A stretch of DNA of 57,012 nucleotides from Saprospiraceae bacterium (GCA_027080725.1 JALWRC010000065.1:1-57012), one strand, 5' to 3'. Shown: positions 43,044 through 51,907, counted from the first letter of the stretch. Numbers and translations are program-made. The notes: a model not told the origin generated them from the sequence alone.

Positions 43044-44450
43044 TTATCGAGGCGACCCGGCGACCCATTTGACGATTTTTGCCCTTTGATTAGGCGCCTC
43101 CCTTATGAAAATGAAATACACGCCCGGGGGCAAAACACTTACATCCGCTCGGACATCCCCTCCCACTCTTAAGCATGAAATGTTCGAGGTGACCTCTGCC
43201 CCTAAGGCATTATAAAATCGCAGAGCACTGTCAGCGGTCGCCTTGGAGCCCAATCGAATATGGAGTATATCGCCTGACGGGTTGGGGTAGATCACTATAT
43301 CGCTATCCTCTTTGCGGTCAATATTCGAAGTGACCGGCTCGCAGGACATGAGTCGCTCAATGACGGGAACATATCGAGTGCCGTAAAGGCTATCCATATC
43401 CCAGTAATTGAATTCCGGCCCGTCATTGAATCCCCAAAAAGCATAGTGCCAACCGTGGATACAAGCGATGGATGAGATGTCACGGAGAAATTTCATCGCC
43501 CCGTGTTGCGGCCTCGAAACACCCATTTCTCCGACAAAAACCGGCACTTGATATCGATTCTGAAATTCCAGTACGGGCCGGTACACCTCTTGCTCCAAAA
43601 AGGATCTGTCAAACCGCCTTTCCTCCTGCAACCTGATACTAAAGTACGTCCCGGGATAGGTCACGCTCCAGTTCTCCTCCGCATGGGTAAACTCCGCAGG
43701 GTTGTACAAATGCACCTTGTACACGATATATGGATCTTCTTGCTTGTCCACAAAACCAAAATACTCGGGATCCGAAAAGTAAGGACCTTCTACCATTATG
43801 GGTAAGTCTTCACTCACCGTGCGTATAGAGTCGATCAGCAGGGTATAGAGTGCATTGACATCGATGCCCGCATCCTCAAATGCCTGCTTTGCCGCCGGAA
43901 TAGTGGGTTCGCCATCATCCAATAAGAACAGAGGATTGGGCTCTATCAAGGGGTCCACCCCTACAAAAAGCGAGTCTTCGACGAAAGGAGTAATCATGCG
44001 TTTGACCATGGAGGCATAGAGCAATTGTTCCTCGCGATTTGTCCAGATACTCGATTCATTTTCCTCGTCGGAGACATCGATTCTGCCCGGTCCGGTGCGT
44101 ATGGTGATGACATACATCAACCCTGCACTCCTCGCATACCGCACCATATTATCCAAAATCTCGATGTAAAACGTGGTGTCTCCGTCTTCCGCCCACCAAA
44201 TATGTTTCCGGTAAGGAGGGTCCACCTCCCAAAGGCCTTCGATTTGGATATCGACGAGGTTGGCCCCGATGGATTTCAGTTTTACGAAGTCACTCGGATA
44301 GACATCCCGCTCGTCTTGGTTGTCCCAATCCGTCATGTTGTACCCGTGAAAAAATCCGGGTGTTTGCCATTTGTCAAACTTGCTACTTTGGGCATTCAGC
44401 TTCCCACAAAGGAGCAATAGCATTAATGTGATAATCCTTGCAGTTTTCAT
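43044..44450 (-). CDS. Secreted GH5-like glycoside hydrolase with T9SS type A sorting domain
   Basis: Start at 44450 (MKTARIITLMLLLLCGKLNAQ), three codons inside the longest frame. 468 residues. After the signal peptide a (beta/alpha)8-type region has GFFHGYNMTDWD, VDIQIEGLWEVDP, YVITIRTGPGRID, and IEPNPLF about 174-180, where GH5 enzymes usually have NEP. YQVPVFVGEMGV about 303-314 fits the nucleophile strand. The last about 75 residues carry IYPNPSGDILHIRLG and GVYFIFI, a T9SS tail. It is probably secreted to the surface to cleave a beta-glucan or related glycan; the Asn-to-Ile change at the acid/base motif leaves activity in doubt. Convergent with the 1094-residue protein gene. Confidence 0.8.
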   Translation of the reverse strand: MKTARIITLMLLLLCGKLNAQSSKFDKWQTPGFFHGYNMTDWDNQDERDVYPSDFVKLKSIGANLVDIQIEGLWEVDPPYRKHIWWAEDGDTTFYIEILDNMVRYARSAGLMYVITIRTGPGRIDVSDEENESSIWTNREEQLLYASMVKRMITPFVEDSLFVGVDPLIEPNPLFLLDDGEPTIPAAKQAFEDAGIDVNALYTLLIDSIRTVSEDLPIMVEGPYFSDPEYFGFVDKQEDPYIVYKVHLYNPAEFTHAEENWSVTYPGTYFSIRLQEERRFDRSFLEQEVYRPVLEFQNRYQVPVFVGEMGVSRPQHGAMKFLRDISSIACIHGWHYAFWGFNDGPEFNYWDMDSLYGTRYVPVIERLMSCEPVTSNIDRKEDSDIVIYPNPSGDILHIRLGSKATADSALRFYNALGAEVTSNISCLRVGGDVRADVSVLPPGVYFIFIREAPNQRAKIVKWVAGSPR

Positions 44451-44624
44451 GACAACCATATTTTTTTATAAAAAAAAGCGGAGCTATGGATATGAAATGG
44501 TTGAATTTTAGCCGGAAGATTCTCGGAGAGTGGGAGCCTAAACCCACACCATCAAAGATAAAAGTCAAAGGTAACAAATTTGCACAAAACATAAGCGCAA
44601 ATAATACACACGAAACACCTATTA

Positions 44625-44658
44625 TTTGTTTACCTGTGTTCTCCATTTTGTATATTTG
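44625..44658 (+). promoter_or_regulatory. Putative Bacteroidota promoter for the 44775-46738 operon
   Basis: TTTG (44625-44628), 22 nt, TATATTTG (44651-44658), close to the -33/-7 consensus but with a slightly long spacer. It would start transcription about 115 nt before the ATG at 44775. Confidence 0.4.
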
Positions 44659-44774
44659 TGTCTTAGTCACCGCTATTTCACCAAATTTCGGGTTCAAAAT
44701 AAAATGCAATTGAAAGGGGAAGTAATCTAACTTGTCCAAAAACTTTACACCAACCAACCAACCAAAGTGTAACC

Positions 44775-45356
44775 ATGAAAAAGAACAGAAAAAAGACTCC
44801 TTCAAGAAAGACTCAGAAGGCTGTATCAAAAGCAAGAAAAGGGTTTACTCTCCCGCTTTTCCTCCGGAAAATTATTGTGTTTACATCTACGGTAATAATG
44901 CTATTCGCTCTTTACAGATTCAATGTCGGCTACAAGTGGTTTTACGATCATCTGATAGTAGAAAACCTCAAAAAAACCTACAAATACCTGGATTATTCCC
45001 CCGAGCAAAAAATGGAGCTGAAGCTGGGATTCTCGAGTAAATACATGAATTTTCTAAAGAAAGAAACCCCGGAAGATGCCATCATCATCATGCCCCCTGA
45101 TAGTGCATTTCACCCGAAGGGAAAGAAAAATCATTTTAACAATTTCATTACACGAAGGACCTGGGGCCATTATTTCGTTTACCCTAGAAAACTAGTATTT
45201 GAAAAGGAGAAAGAAAAGTTTCCCGAGCTGTATAAAAATGCCACGCATATCGCGGTAGTCGATTACTGGGGGTATCAAAAACTACCGTTTAAAGTCAAGA
45301 AAAAAGAAGAGTTCTCTATCATTAATTTAACAGCACTTAAAACATCTAAGAAATGA
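44775..45356 (+). CDS. Single-pass membrane protein paired with a GT-C type protein
   Basis: 193 residues. A very basic N-terminus (MKKNRKKTPSRKTQKAVSKARK) precedes one hydrophobic segment about 30-48 (IVFTSTVIMLFALYRF) and a soluble domain with EDAIIIMPPDSAFHP and an HYFVYPRKLVFEKEKEKF segment. I do not recognise the family. Its stop overlaps the start of the next gene (ATGA at 45353-45356), so the two are translationally coupled. It probably acts with that polytopic protein in assembling a glycan or lipid-linked sugar. Confidence 0.65.
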   Translation: MKKNRKKTPSRKTQKAVSKARKGFTLPLFLRKIIVFTSTVIMLFALYRFNVGYKWFYDHLIVENLKKTYKYLDYSPEQKMELKLGFSSKYMNFLKKETPEDAIIIMPPDSAFHPKGKKNHFNNFITRRTWGHYFVYPRKLVFEKEKEKFPELYKNATHIAVVDYWGYQKLPFKVKKKEEFSIINLTALKTSKK

Positions 45357-46738
45357 TTATTCTCTCATGGCTAGTGGTCTTTCTGCTTGGATTATCGTTT
45401 GTATCGCTTATTGCCCAAGAGATTGGGGCCGCAGAAAAGATTGGGTTTTCCTTCCCAATGGGAATGGGAATTCAGTCGATTATTATGTTCCTTTTAGACG
45501 TGTTGCACTTTCCTGTAAACAACAATTGGACGCTGCTTGTCTTCCAACTCTTGCTCATCGCACTGTTTGAATGGATCAAATACAAGAAACAGGATGCCCC
45601 TTCTCTATCCGGTTTGACTGTGCCGAAAATATCTGTCAAGTGGGATACCATTAGAGCCTTAAACTTCACCTGGCTATTGCTCATAAGCATCACCCTTTTT
45701 GTAGTATTTGCTATTGTCTTTAAGACGCTCGCCTGGCCGGTATTCATCTACGACAGCCTCACCGGCTACGACTTCCTCGCAAAGGCCATCGCCAGAGAGG
45801 GGACGATACACAATAGTATATTCGACCCCGATTACCCGCTCTATACGGTAAGATGCCTTTATCCCCCATTGGTTCCGTACAATTTTGCCTATGCCCACAT
45901 CACTGGGTTGGCCTCATCCAAAATTGTAGATGTGTTTTATTACCTGTCCATTTACCTGGTTTTCTATGCCTATCTTAAGCGGCATACGACACATTTGGCT
46001 GCTGCGTTTTTCTCTCTTTTATTGGCGGTCACCCCGGAGTTTGCCGCCTTCTCAGCCTTATCCTCGCCCAATCCTCCGACCACCTTTTATGTAGCAATCG
46101 GGATATTGAGCCTGATTATCTGGTACAACGAAGACCAGAAGAGTTACTTGCATCTGGGGATAGTACTCATCGCATTTGGGCTTTGGACCCGGACGGAATC
46201 GATTATTTTCGCCATCCCGGGCGGAGTGCTCATCCTTCTAAAAAGCTTGCACCAGAAGGAATATCAACCTCTCATTGCTTACAGTGTCATCACCGTGTTT
46301 TCACTTTTCATATGGCAATGGTACACGAGTGCCGTATTGGATGTGCACGAAGGGTTGCCCCTCGTTAAAACACTTTATTGGGATCCGGGCAAGTTGAGCC
46401 GCATGATGAAGCAGGTTCGTTGGGTGACCTTTAAACCCAATTACTACGGCATCACCGTGTTTTTATTCTTAGTATTGATCGCCCTCAACGCTATCAACAT
46501 TATTAAAAAGAAGGACCAATTGGTGCTTTTATCCGTCATATTCTCTGCCTGGGGGCTCTACATGATCATCTTTTACCAAATCAAGACCGACTACATGCCC
46601 AACCAGACCACTTGGATTACGAGCGGGTACCGAAGGGGGTTCTTTTACTTTTTGCCTCCGATCCTCTACTATTGCGCCAACAACCGGCTGGTTCGCTCTC
46701 TATTTAGGAGAATTGATGTGTTTAATGGCAGCCGCTAA
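45353..46738 (+). CDS. Polytopic membrane protein, probable GT-C glycosyltransferase
   Basis: 461 residues with about ten to twelve predicted helices. A loop near residues 125-165 has VFIYDSLTGYDFLAKAIAREG and YTVRCLYPPLVPYNFAYAHITG, an acidic-loop arrangement like the lipid-linked-sugar transferases of the GT-C fold. Residues about 265-285 have LWTRTESIIFAIPGGVL. It would transfer sugar from a polyprenyl-phosphate donor in the inner membrane, facing the periplasm. Specific substrate cannot be read. Coupled to the preceding small membrane protein by a 4-nt overlap. Confidence 0.7.
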   Translation: MIILSWLVVFLLGLSFVSLIAQEIGAAEKIGFSFPMGMGIQSIIMFLLDVLHFPVNNNWTLLVFQLLLIALFEWIKYKKQDAPSLSGLTVPKISVKWDTIRALNFTWLLLISITLFVVFAIVFKTLAWPVFIYDSLTGYDFLAKAIAREGTIHNSIFDPDYPLYTVRCLYPPLVPYNFAYAHITGLASSKIVDVFYYLSIYLVFYAYLKRHTTHLAAAFFSLLLAVTPEFAAFSALSSPNPPTTFYVAIGILSLIIWYNEDQKSYLHLGIVLIAFGLWTRTESIIFAIPGGVLILLKSLHQKEYQPLIAYSVITVFSLFIWQWYTSAVLDVHEGLPLVKTLYWDPGKLSRMMKQVRWVTFKPNYYGITVFLFLVLIALNAINIIKKKDQLVLLSVIFSAWGLYMIIFYQIKTDYMPNQTTWITSGYRRGFFYFLPPILYYCANNRLVRSLFRRIDVFNGSR

Positions 46739-46789
46739 CACGCTTGTAAGCCAATATAAAGCATTGGGGAATATCTATTTTCCGGCACA

Positions 46790-47110
46790 TCACTCCCGCT
46801 TAAAAGGCGTCGAACGGAAGACAATCTCCCCGGGAGTAAATCCTCCATCGACAATTACCGCTTCGATTTGTTCCCGGGTAGGTTTCTGTGCTGCAGGAAC
46901 CGATAGAAATGCCAGTCCCTCCTTCAGCTCGATGTCCACATGCTCTACTCCGGCCAACTTACTCAGGTCTTTCTCCATACCATATGCGCAGTAAGGACAA
47001 GCCAGGCCCTTCACTTCTATTTTGATATACACCCGCTCCGGTTCTGTCGGGGTTTGGGCTTCAAGCGCCACCGAGATGTGGAATATAAATATTGCAATCA
47101 ACCATTTCAT
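46790..47110 (-). CDS. Exported HMA-domain metal-binding protein
   Basis: 106 residues. Signal peptide MKWLIAIFIFHISVALEAQ, then an HMA ferredoxin-like domain: YIKIEVKGLACPYCAYGMEKDLSKL with Cys about 38 and 41, and VEHVDIELKEGLAFLSV. The CxxC motif reads CPYC, close to mercury and copper-binding proteins. It probably binds copper, mercury or another soft metal in the periplasm. It follows the outer-membrane protein gene 47169-47939 by 58 nt and the CsoR-like gene, so the three look like a metal-responsive cassette. The typical efflux ATPase is not beside it. Confidence 0.85.
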   Translation of the reverse strand: MKWLIAIFIFHISVALEAQTPTEPERVYIKIEVKGLACPYCAYGMEKDLSKLAGVEHVDIELKEGLAFLSVPAAQKPTREQIEAVIVDGGFTPGEIVFRSTPFKRE

Positions 47111-47168
47111 ATATAAATAATTTTAAATGTATTATTTAATCCAATAGACTTCACAATAAACACTTTCT

Positions 47169-47939
47169 TTAGTTAAACAAGAATCTCGTCCCCAACAAAA
47201 ACGTGTAATTGGTTTGATTGGATAAGACATTTTGTTGTAAGACGGGGAGCTGAACACTCGTCTCAAACAGGATACGCCTTCCCGGAATGAATTGCAGGCC
47301 GGGTGAGATAAAAATCGTGTGTATCTCCGGTGAGATGATATAATTTCCATTGCACTCGAGGAGAACATTGAGTTGCTTCTGGGGATATATTTGTGGCAAT
47401 AACGGCACGCTGACCGAAAAGTTGTATATGAAATGGTCGGCTGCAGGACCCGGAATGAAATTGTAGCCCACATCCGCATACAACCCGACCTTGGAAGAAA
47501 TTTTACCGACAACTATACCTGCATAGGTTTGAAAATGCCCTGAGCCAATCTTCGGCGAAGAAGCCGTCCCTCCGGTCGGTATGCCCTGTTTAACCTGGCC
47601 CAATATCCTAAAAGTCTTCGCTTTGCCGTCCCTCTTATAAAGCTGGTACTTGGCAAAGAGCACCATGTCAGCCAGCCCACCGGAAGTCTCACTTCCCTTA
47701 GGGGTAATCCACTTGAACGGCACTATTCCTCCGACTTGAAATTTGGGGCTTATATTGTAGGGAATCCCAAAAGGATGCACATAGATACTGGCGTTTTCCT
47801 TTGAGATAAACTTCCCAAATGTACGAATGCCGCTTCCCGCCAGACCCAACATGACCGGTGTCCCGGTCGTAATCGGTGGACCTTGTGCCCGAAGGTAAAT
47901 CACCGGCAGGAGCAGTAAAAGCACAAATATATTCTTCAT
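47169..47939 (-). CDS. Outer-membrane beta-barrel protein of a metal cassette
   Basis: 256 residues. Signal peptide MKNIFVLLLLLPVIYLRAQ. The mature protein has long amphipathic strands typical of a barrel (for example FQVGGIVPFKWITPKG, ADMVLFAKYQLYKRD, FLLGTRFLFN at the end). It resembles the MetA/phenol-degradation-type or copper-cassette outer-membrane proteins that Bacteroidota place next to CsoR-like repressors and HMA proteins, but I cannot name a family. Its likely function is in metal efflux or outer-membrane transport. It lies between the regulator gene and the HMA gene on one strand. Confidence 0.7.
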   Translation of the reverse strand: MKNIFVLLLLLPVIYLRAQGPPITTGTPVMLGLAGSGIRTFGKFISKENASIYVHPFGIPYNISPKFQVGGIVPFKWITPKGSETSGGLADMVLFAKYQLYKRDGKAKTFRILGQVKQGIPTGGTASSPKIGSGHFQTYAGIVVGKISSKVGLYADVGYNFIPGPAADHFIYNFSVSVPLLPQIYPQKQLNVLLECNGNYIISPEIHTIFISPGLQFIPGRRILFETSVQLPVLQQNVLSNQTNYTFLLGTRFLFN

Positions 47940-48112
47940 AACGATTTACATTTAGGTTACTAAGTGGCCGTAGGAGACAAGTCTTACCTGTCGCATATCA
48001 TGCCGGCCCGCTTACAAAACCCAAAGGTACTTCCGGCGCCGGGGGGGGTAACCAAATGTTTTTCAACTTTTCTTTTAAAAAATCCGGAATGGAGGAATAC
48101 CTCCTACCTATT

Positions 48113-48484
48113 TCACCCTTCCAATGCTTCCAAACGCTGTTTTATCAGCTGAATCTCCTTGAGTTTATGAGTGATGTCTGAGAGGGTCAGGGTCGGGAAG
48201 CTCTGCCGTAGGTATTCGATCTGTTCCTCCATACCGCAATTGCCGGGACAGGAATCCACGGCCTTGACAATACCGATGGCAAGCGCCTTGCGATAGACCT
48301 CATCCAATAGGAGCAGGTGGGCTTTCTGAAGCCCCTTGTCAATGGATTTAAACTGCACATTGATCGCTTCCGGGTCCCGCTCTTCATCCAGCATTTTGAC
48401 AATACCTTGCAATTGGCCACTGAGGGTCTTGAGGCGGGACTTTATATCTGTTATCAGTTCCGGAGGAAGGTCGTATGCCGGCAT
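48113..48484 (-). CDS. CsoR/RcnR family metal-sensing repressor without canonical Cys ligands
   Basis: 123 residues, longer than standard CsoR (about 90). The DUF156 helical core is visible: IKSRLKTLSGQLQGIVKMLDEERD about 14-37 and INVQFKSIDKGLQKAHLLLLDEVY about 41-64. In copper CsoR the ligands are Cys-x(n)-His-x3-Cys; here His56 remains but the first Cys position is Asp/Pro and the second is Leu60. Instead a CPGNC motif occurs at about 79-83. This variant form is common in Bacteroidota as a metal-sensing repressor. It probably controls the outer-membrane and HMA genes immediately downstream. The different ligand set suggests a different metal or redox signal. Confidence 0.82.
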   Translation of the reverse strand: MPAYDLPPELITDIKSRLKTLSGQLQGIVKMLDEERDPEAINVQFKSIDKGLQKAHLLLLDEVYRKALAIGIVKAVDSCPGNCGMEEQIEYLRQSFPTLTLSDITHKLKEIQLIKQRLEALEG

Positions 48485-48578
48485 AGGAGGATGATTATAT
48501 GGTGAAGAGGTCTATGTATTGCCTGTCGTGGTAGTAACTAAGCTACTCATCTCTTTTTGCATGATGTTAATTTGTTTT

Positions 48579-49160
48579 TTACAACTCCATTAAAAATTTA
48601 ACAAGTACATATACGTCAGAATAGGGGTTCAATTTGCACTTAGCCACCCCGTTTGTGTCTTCGTATGCCCAATGTGTTTCTAACAACCATTCGTTATTAC
48701 GGACTGCGTCTTCGATTTTATCTTTCAAAGTAAGGTATTGATTCTTATTCTTTTGATAATCTTTATCCAACCTATTCCTTATGTATCTGATTATTTCATC
48801 ACAACTTGCAAATGGCCTTGTACATTTTTCGTAATGTAAAACTATAAAATATTCGAAGCAAACACTTGAAAAGCCAACGTAAATATCATTATCAAATGCC
48901 ATCTGAATTGCATTTTCGAGATTTGGGTGCCTATCCCTATCAAATACTGCCCAAACATGGATGTCTTTTTTGGGGATTTGGGCGCTTACACCTTTTTTTG
49001 CCTCATTTATTGCTTCTCTGACAACCCCCATTGGAGAATTGTCTCTTGGCTTAACTATCCTAACCCCGTGCAAACGTTTTGATTTAATAATTCCACGGAA
49101 ATATGTAGGTTCTGTTTCTTCTCCTTCGGTGACAATTCTAATATATTTGTTGGGCTTCAT
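48579..49160 (-). CDS. RloB-family TOPRIM protein of an AbiL-like pair
   Basis: 193 residues. TOPRIM-like signature: VTEGEETEP about 10-18, with acidic residues, and VWAVFDRDRHPNLEN about 69-83, containing DxD at about 74-76. RloB proteins pair with an AAA ATPase in the RloAB/AbiL class of phage-resistance systems. The gene overlaps the ATPase gene by 23 nt (49138-49160), so translation is coupled. The TOPRIM Glu and DxD suggest a metal-dependent nuclease that acts when the ATPase senses infection; this is by analogy with AbiL, OLD and PARIS. Both genes are AT-rich compared with neighbours, a sign of transfer. Confidence 0.85.
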   Translation of the reverse strand: MKPNKYIRIVTEGEETEPTYFRGIIKSKRLHGVRIVKPRDNSPMGVVREAINEAKKGVSAQIPKKDIHVWAVFDRDRHPNLENAIQMAFDNDIYVGFSSVCFEYFIVLHYEKCTRPFASCDEIIRYIRNRLDKDYQKNKNQYLTLKDKIEDAVRNNEWLLETHWAYEDTNGVAKCKLNPYSDVYVLVKFLMEL

Positions 49161-50469
49161 ATTGTTCCTTCTTAATATTCAATGAAAGCGCGAATTCATC
49201 TAACATTGGAGTCCCACCAAATCGCCCAAACATATACCATTTTTCAAGAGGTGTGACCTTTGATATATCTGTAAAACTTGAGAGTTTCTGACATGTCGTC
49301 ACCCCCTCAATGTCTTTATTTGTAATGATGATTTGGTCTAATCGAAAAATATCACGATCCAATAAAGATACATCGTGGGTCGCAATTATTAATTGTGCAT
49401 TATTGGGGTTATTCTCCGTACTGTTAAATAAGCCTATTAGCATTCGCGTTAAAATCGGATGTAGGCTCTTATCTAATTCGTCGATTACTAATGTTGATCC
49501 ATCTTCTAATGCATCTAAAATTAACCCACCAACAACTATCAGTTTAATAGTTCCTGTTGACTCTTCATTCAAATCAAAAGCTTCCGTGCCGGACAACTCA
49601 CCATCATCATATGTATTGTGTATTGTGTTTAATCTAAGCCTAAATTTCTTAACGATTTCATCCTTGGTTTTTTGAGGAATATTTTCAGGAAATTTGAATT
49701 TCGTTTCATCATACTCTTTAACAATGATTTCCTCTACTCCGGCATCAGCTGCTCTTATTATTTTATTTAAGTTTTCTCTGAAAGTGGAAGAGCCTTGAGA
49801 CAGCATGATTCCAAATGAATTTATTAAAGCATCATCATATCTGCTGTCATGAAAAGTGGAGCAATAAATATACTTTGAAAAAAACTTATATGGCTCTATT
49901 AAACTGGCAATTGGTCTATTACCCGCTTGGGATAACACCAATTGGTTTGGATACAAATCAAATTTTCTACTCCCTTTGTAATGTGTTCCGAACTTAATAC
50001 TAATATTTTCATCTCGTAAAAAAAGCAAGGTTTTCCTGCTTTTGGGAGAGTCCGGGTAGTAGTATAGCTCTTCCCTAATTACTTTTACCTTGTCAAACGC
50101 TATTTTGTAAACATATCGCGTTTTATTCTTAGCAGCAAAATCAATTTCAAATTCAGTCGGTTCAGTTTTAGATTTTGAACATAATGAAAAAGGTTTATAG
50201 AAATGAATAGGTTGATCCAATCTAAAATCACTTGAATATTCCACAAGGTACTCTAATGCTCTGAGGGCCCTTAATAAATTACTCTTACCCGAAGCATTTG
50301 CACCATATATAACCATTGACTTAAGTGCCTGTAGCTTTAAGTTATCACTATTTTCTTCTATAATATTTTCGTTTAAATCACCAGAAGAAAACTTGCTTGA
50401 TGGTCTAAAATCTAAAGTAACTTTCTCCTTAATTGATCTAAAATTGGTTACAGAAAACTGCAGAATCAT
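49138..50469 (-). CDS. AAA family ATPase of a RloAB/AbiL-like defence pair
   Basis: 443 residues. It opens MILQFSVTNFRSIKEKVTLDF, the usual start of OLD/RecF-like AAA_15 ATPases. Walker A YGANASGKS about 55-63, Walker B STLVIDELDKSLHP about 325-338, and an H-loop LIIATHDVSLLD about 360-371. The C-terminus carries WYMFGRFGGTPML, a tail typical of AbiL-type ATPases. It probably senses phage or damaged DNA and licenses the downstream RloB nuclease. First gene of the coupled pair, preceded by a 190-nt gap after the PLP-enzyme gene. Ordinary structure-specific ATPase functions cannot be excluded. Confidence 0.9.
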   Translation of the reverse strand: MILQFSVTNFRSIKEKVTLDFRPSSKFSSGDLNENIIEENSDNLKLQALKSMVIYGANASGKSNLLRALRALEYLVEYSSDFRLDQPIHFYKPFSLCSKSKTEPTEFEIDFAAKNKTRYVYKIAFDKVKVIREELYYYPDSPKSRKTLLFLRDENISIKFGTHYKGSRKFDLYPNQLVLSQAGNRPIASLIEPYKFFSKYIYCSTFHDSRYDDALINSFGIMLSQGSSTFRENLNKIIRAADAGVEEIIVKEYDETKFKFPENIPQKTKDEIVKKFRLRLNTIHNTYDDGELSGTEAFDLNEESTGTIKLIVVGGLILDALEDGSTLVIDELDKSLHPILTRMLIGLFNSTENNPNNAQLIIATHDVSLLDRDIFRLDQIIITNKDIEGVTTCQKLSSFTDISKVTPLEKWYMFGRFGGTPMLDEFALSLNIKKEQYEAQQIY

Positions 50470-50659
50470 GCTGTTATTGTTTTAATGAAAAGCAATAATA
50501 TGACTTTTTTATACAAAAACGCACGTTTCCATGAGAAAATTATACAATAAATAATTATAATCTTAGTGAACTTTTCTATTGCAACTCATATAAAGACCAT
50601 AAATACCTCCTTTCTCCAATATGTACGGCACTCATTGATGACATTAAGCTTCTTTAGCA

Positions 50660-51907
50660 CTACCCCGCTTCGAGCGCCCTTTTCAGGTCGGCGATAAGGT
50701 CCTCATGATGCTCCACACCGATGGATAAGCGAATCAACCCGGGGGTGATACCAATTCGCTGCTTCATCTCATTCGGCAGGCCCACATGTGTCATCGTTGC
50801 CGGGTGCTGTACCAGGCTCTCCGTACTCCCAAGGCTCACCGCCAATTTGATCAGTTTCAAGTGGTTTAAAAACCGGAAGGCTGCCGGTTCCCCACCTTTA
50901 ATCTCGAAGGAAAGCATCGCTCCCCCCGAGGAGTATTGCCGCCGGTAAATCGCATAGTCGGGAGAGGTCTCCTCCAGGAATCCCAAATAATGCAAATGCT
51001 CTACCTCTTCCCTTTCAGACAGGAATTCCGCCACCTTGCGGGCACTTCGGGCCTGCTGCTCCATCCTCACTTTCAGTGTCTCCAAGCTCCTCATAAGCAA
51101 CCAACAGGTATGGGGGCTCGGCATATTTCCCAAAAAGGTGCGCAACACTTTTATTCGTTGCATCACCTCACACCCTCCCAATATTGCACCCGCGATAAGA
51201 TCGCTGTGGCCTCCGATATACTTGGTTGCAGAATATAAAACGAGGTCGGCACCCAACTGTAAGGGGTGGGACCACAGAGGCCCCATATAGGTATTGTCTG
51301 CCGCCAAGTAAACCTTCCGTTCGGAAGTGGAATACGCCTCGGCAATCTCCTTGCACATAGCGATGTCTATGAGGTCATTGGTCGGGTTGGCCGGAGTCTC
51401 AACATATATCAGCGCGAGCTTATCCCCGGCCTTTTGGGCATCCAAGCGGGCCATTACCTCTTCCTTGGTCTCTCCGGGATAAAACCCGATACACCGTACC
51501 CCGATTTCCGTAAGAAAATGATTGATAAAATGCTCTGTCCCACCATAAAGTGGCAGGCTGTAGAGCAATGTATCTCCCGGCTTGAGAAATTCCAGAAACA
51601 AGGTGCTTATGGCTGACATCCCGCTCTCGAAGACAGCGCAATCCTCTGCCTCGTCCCAAAGGCATAGGCGATCTTCTAAAATCTCCAGGTTGGGGTTGTT
51701 GATTCTGCTATAAATCAATCCCAACTTTTCGTCTTCCCCTTGCTCCCGAAGGCCATAAGCCACTTCGAAGAAGGCCTTACCTTCCTCGGCCGTTTTGAAG
51801 GCGAAGGTGGAGGTCATAAAAACCGGTGGTTTGACGGAGCCTTCGGACCACTCGGGACGGTATCCGAAGCTCATCATTTGACTTTCCGGATGCTTAGGTC
51901 GTGCCAT
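50660..51907 (-). CDS. Methionine gamma-lyase / cystathionine family PLP enzyme
   Basis: 415 residues, longer than the other copy (380). PLP features: VYSRINNPN-like IYSRINNPN about 65-73, FESGMSAIST about 93-102, ETPANPTNDL about 170-179, ADNTYMGPL about 203-211, and Schiff-base SATKYIGGHSD with Lys about 229. The N-terminal extension and insertion around residues 50-62 distinguish it. It probably degrades methionine or homocysteine to a keto acid, ammonia and a thiol, or makes cystathionine. Divergent from an Lrp/AsnC-type regulator gene (start 52071), a common pairing for amino-acid control. Confidence 0.9.
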   Translation of the reverse strand: MARPKHPESQMMSFGYRPEWSEGSVKPPVFMTSTFAFKTAEEGKAFFEVAYGLREQGEDEKLGLIYSRINNPNLEILEDRLCLWDEAEDCAVFESGMSAISTLFLEFLKPGDTLLYSLPLYGGTEHFINHFLTEIGVRCIGFYPGETKEEVMARLDAQKAGDKLALIYVETPANPTNDLIDIAMCKEIAEAYSTSERKVYLAADNTYMGPLWSHPLQLGADLVLYSATKYIGGHSDLIAGAILGGCEVMQRIKVLRTFLGNMPSPHTCWLLMRSLETLKVRMEQQARSARKVAEFLSEREEVEHLHYLGFLEETSPDYAIYRRQYSSGGAMLSFEIKGGEPAAFRFLNHLKLIKLAVSLGSTESLVQHPATMTHVGLPNEMKQRIGITPGLIRLSIGVEHHEDLIADLKRALEAG

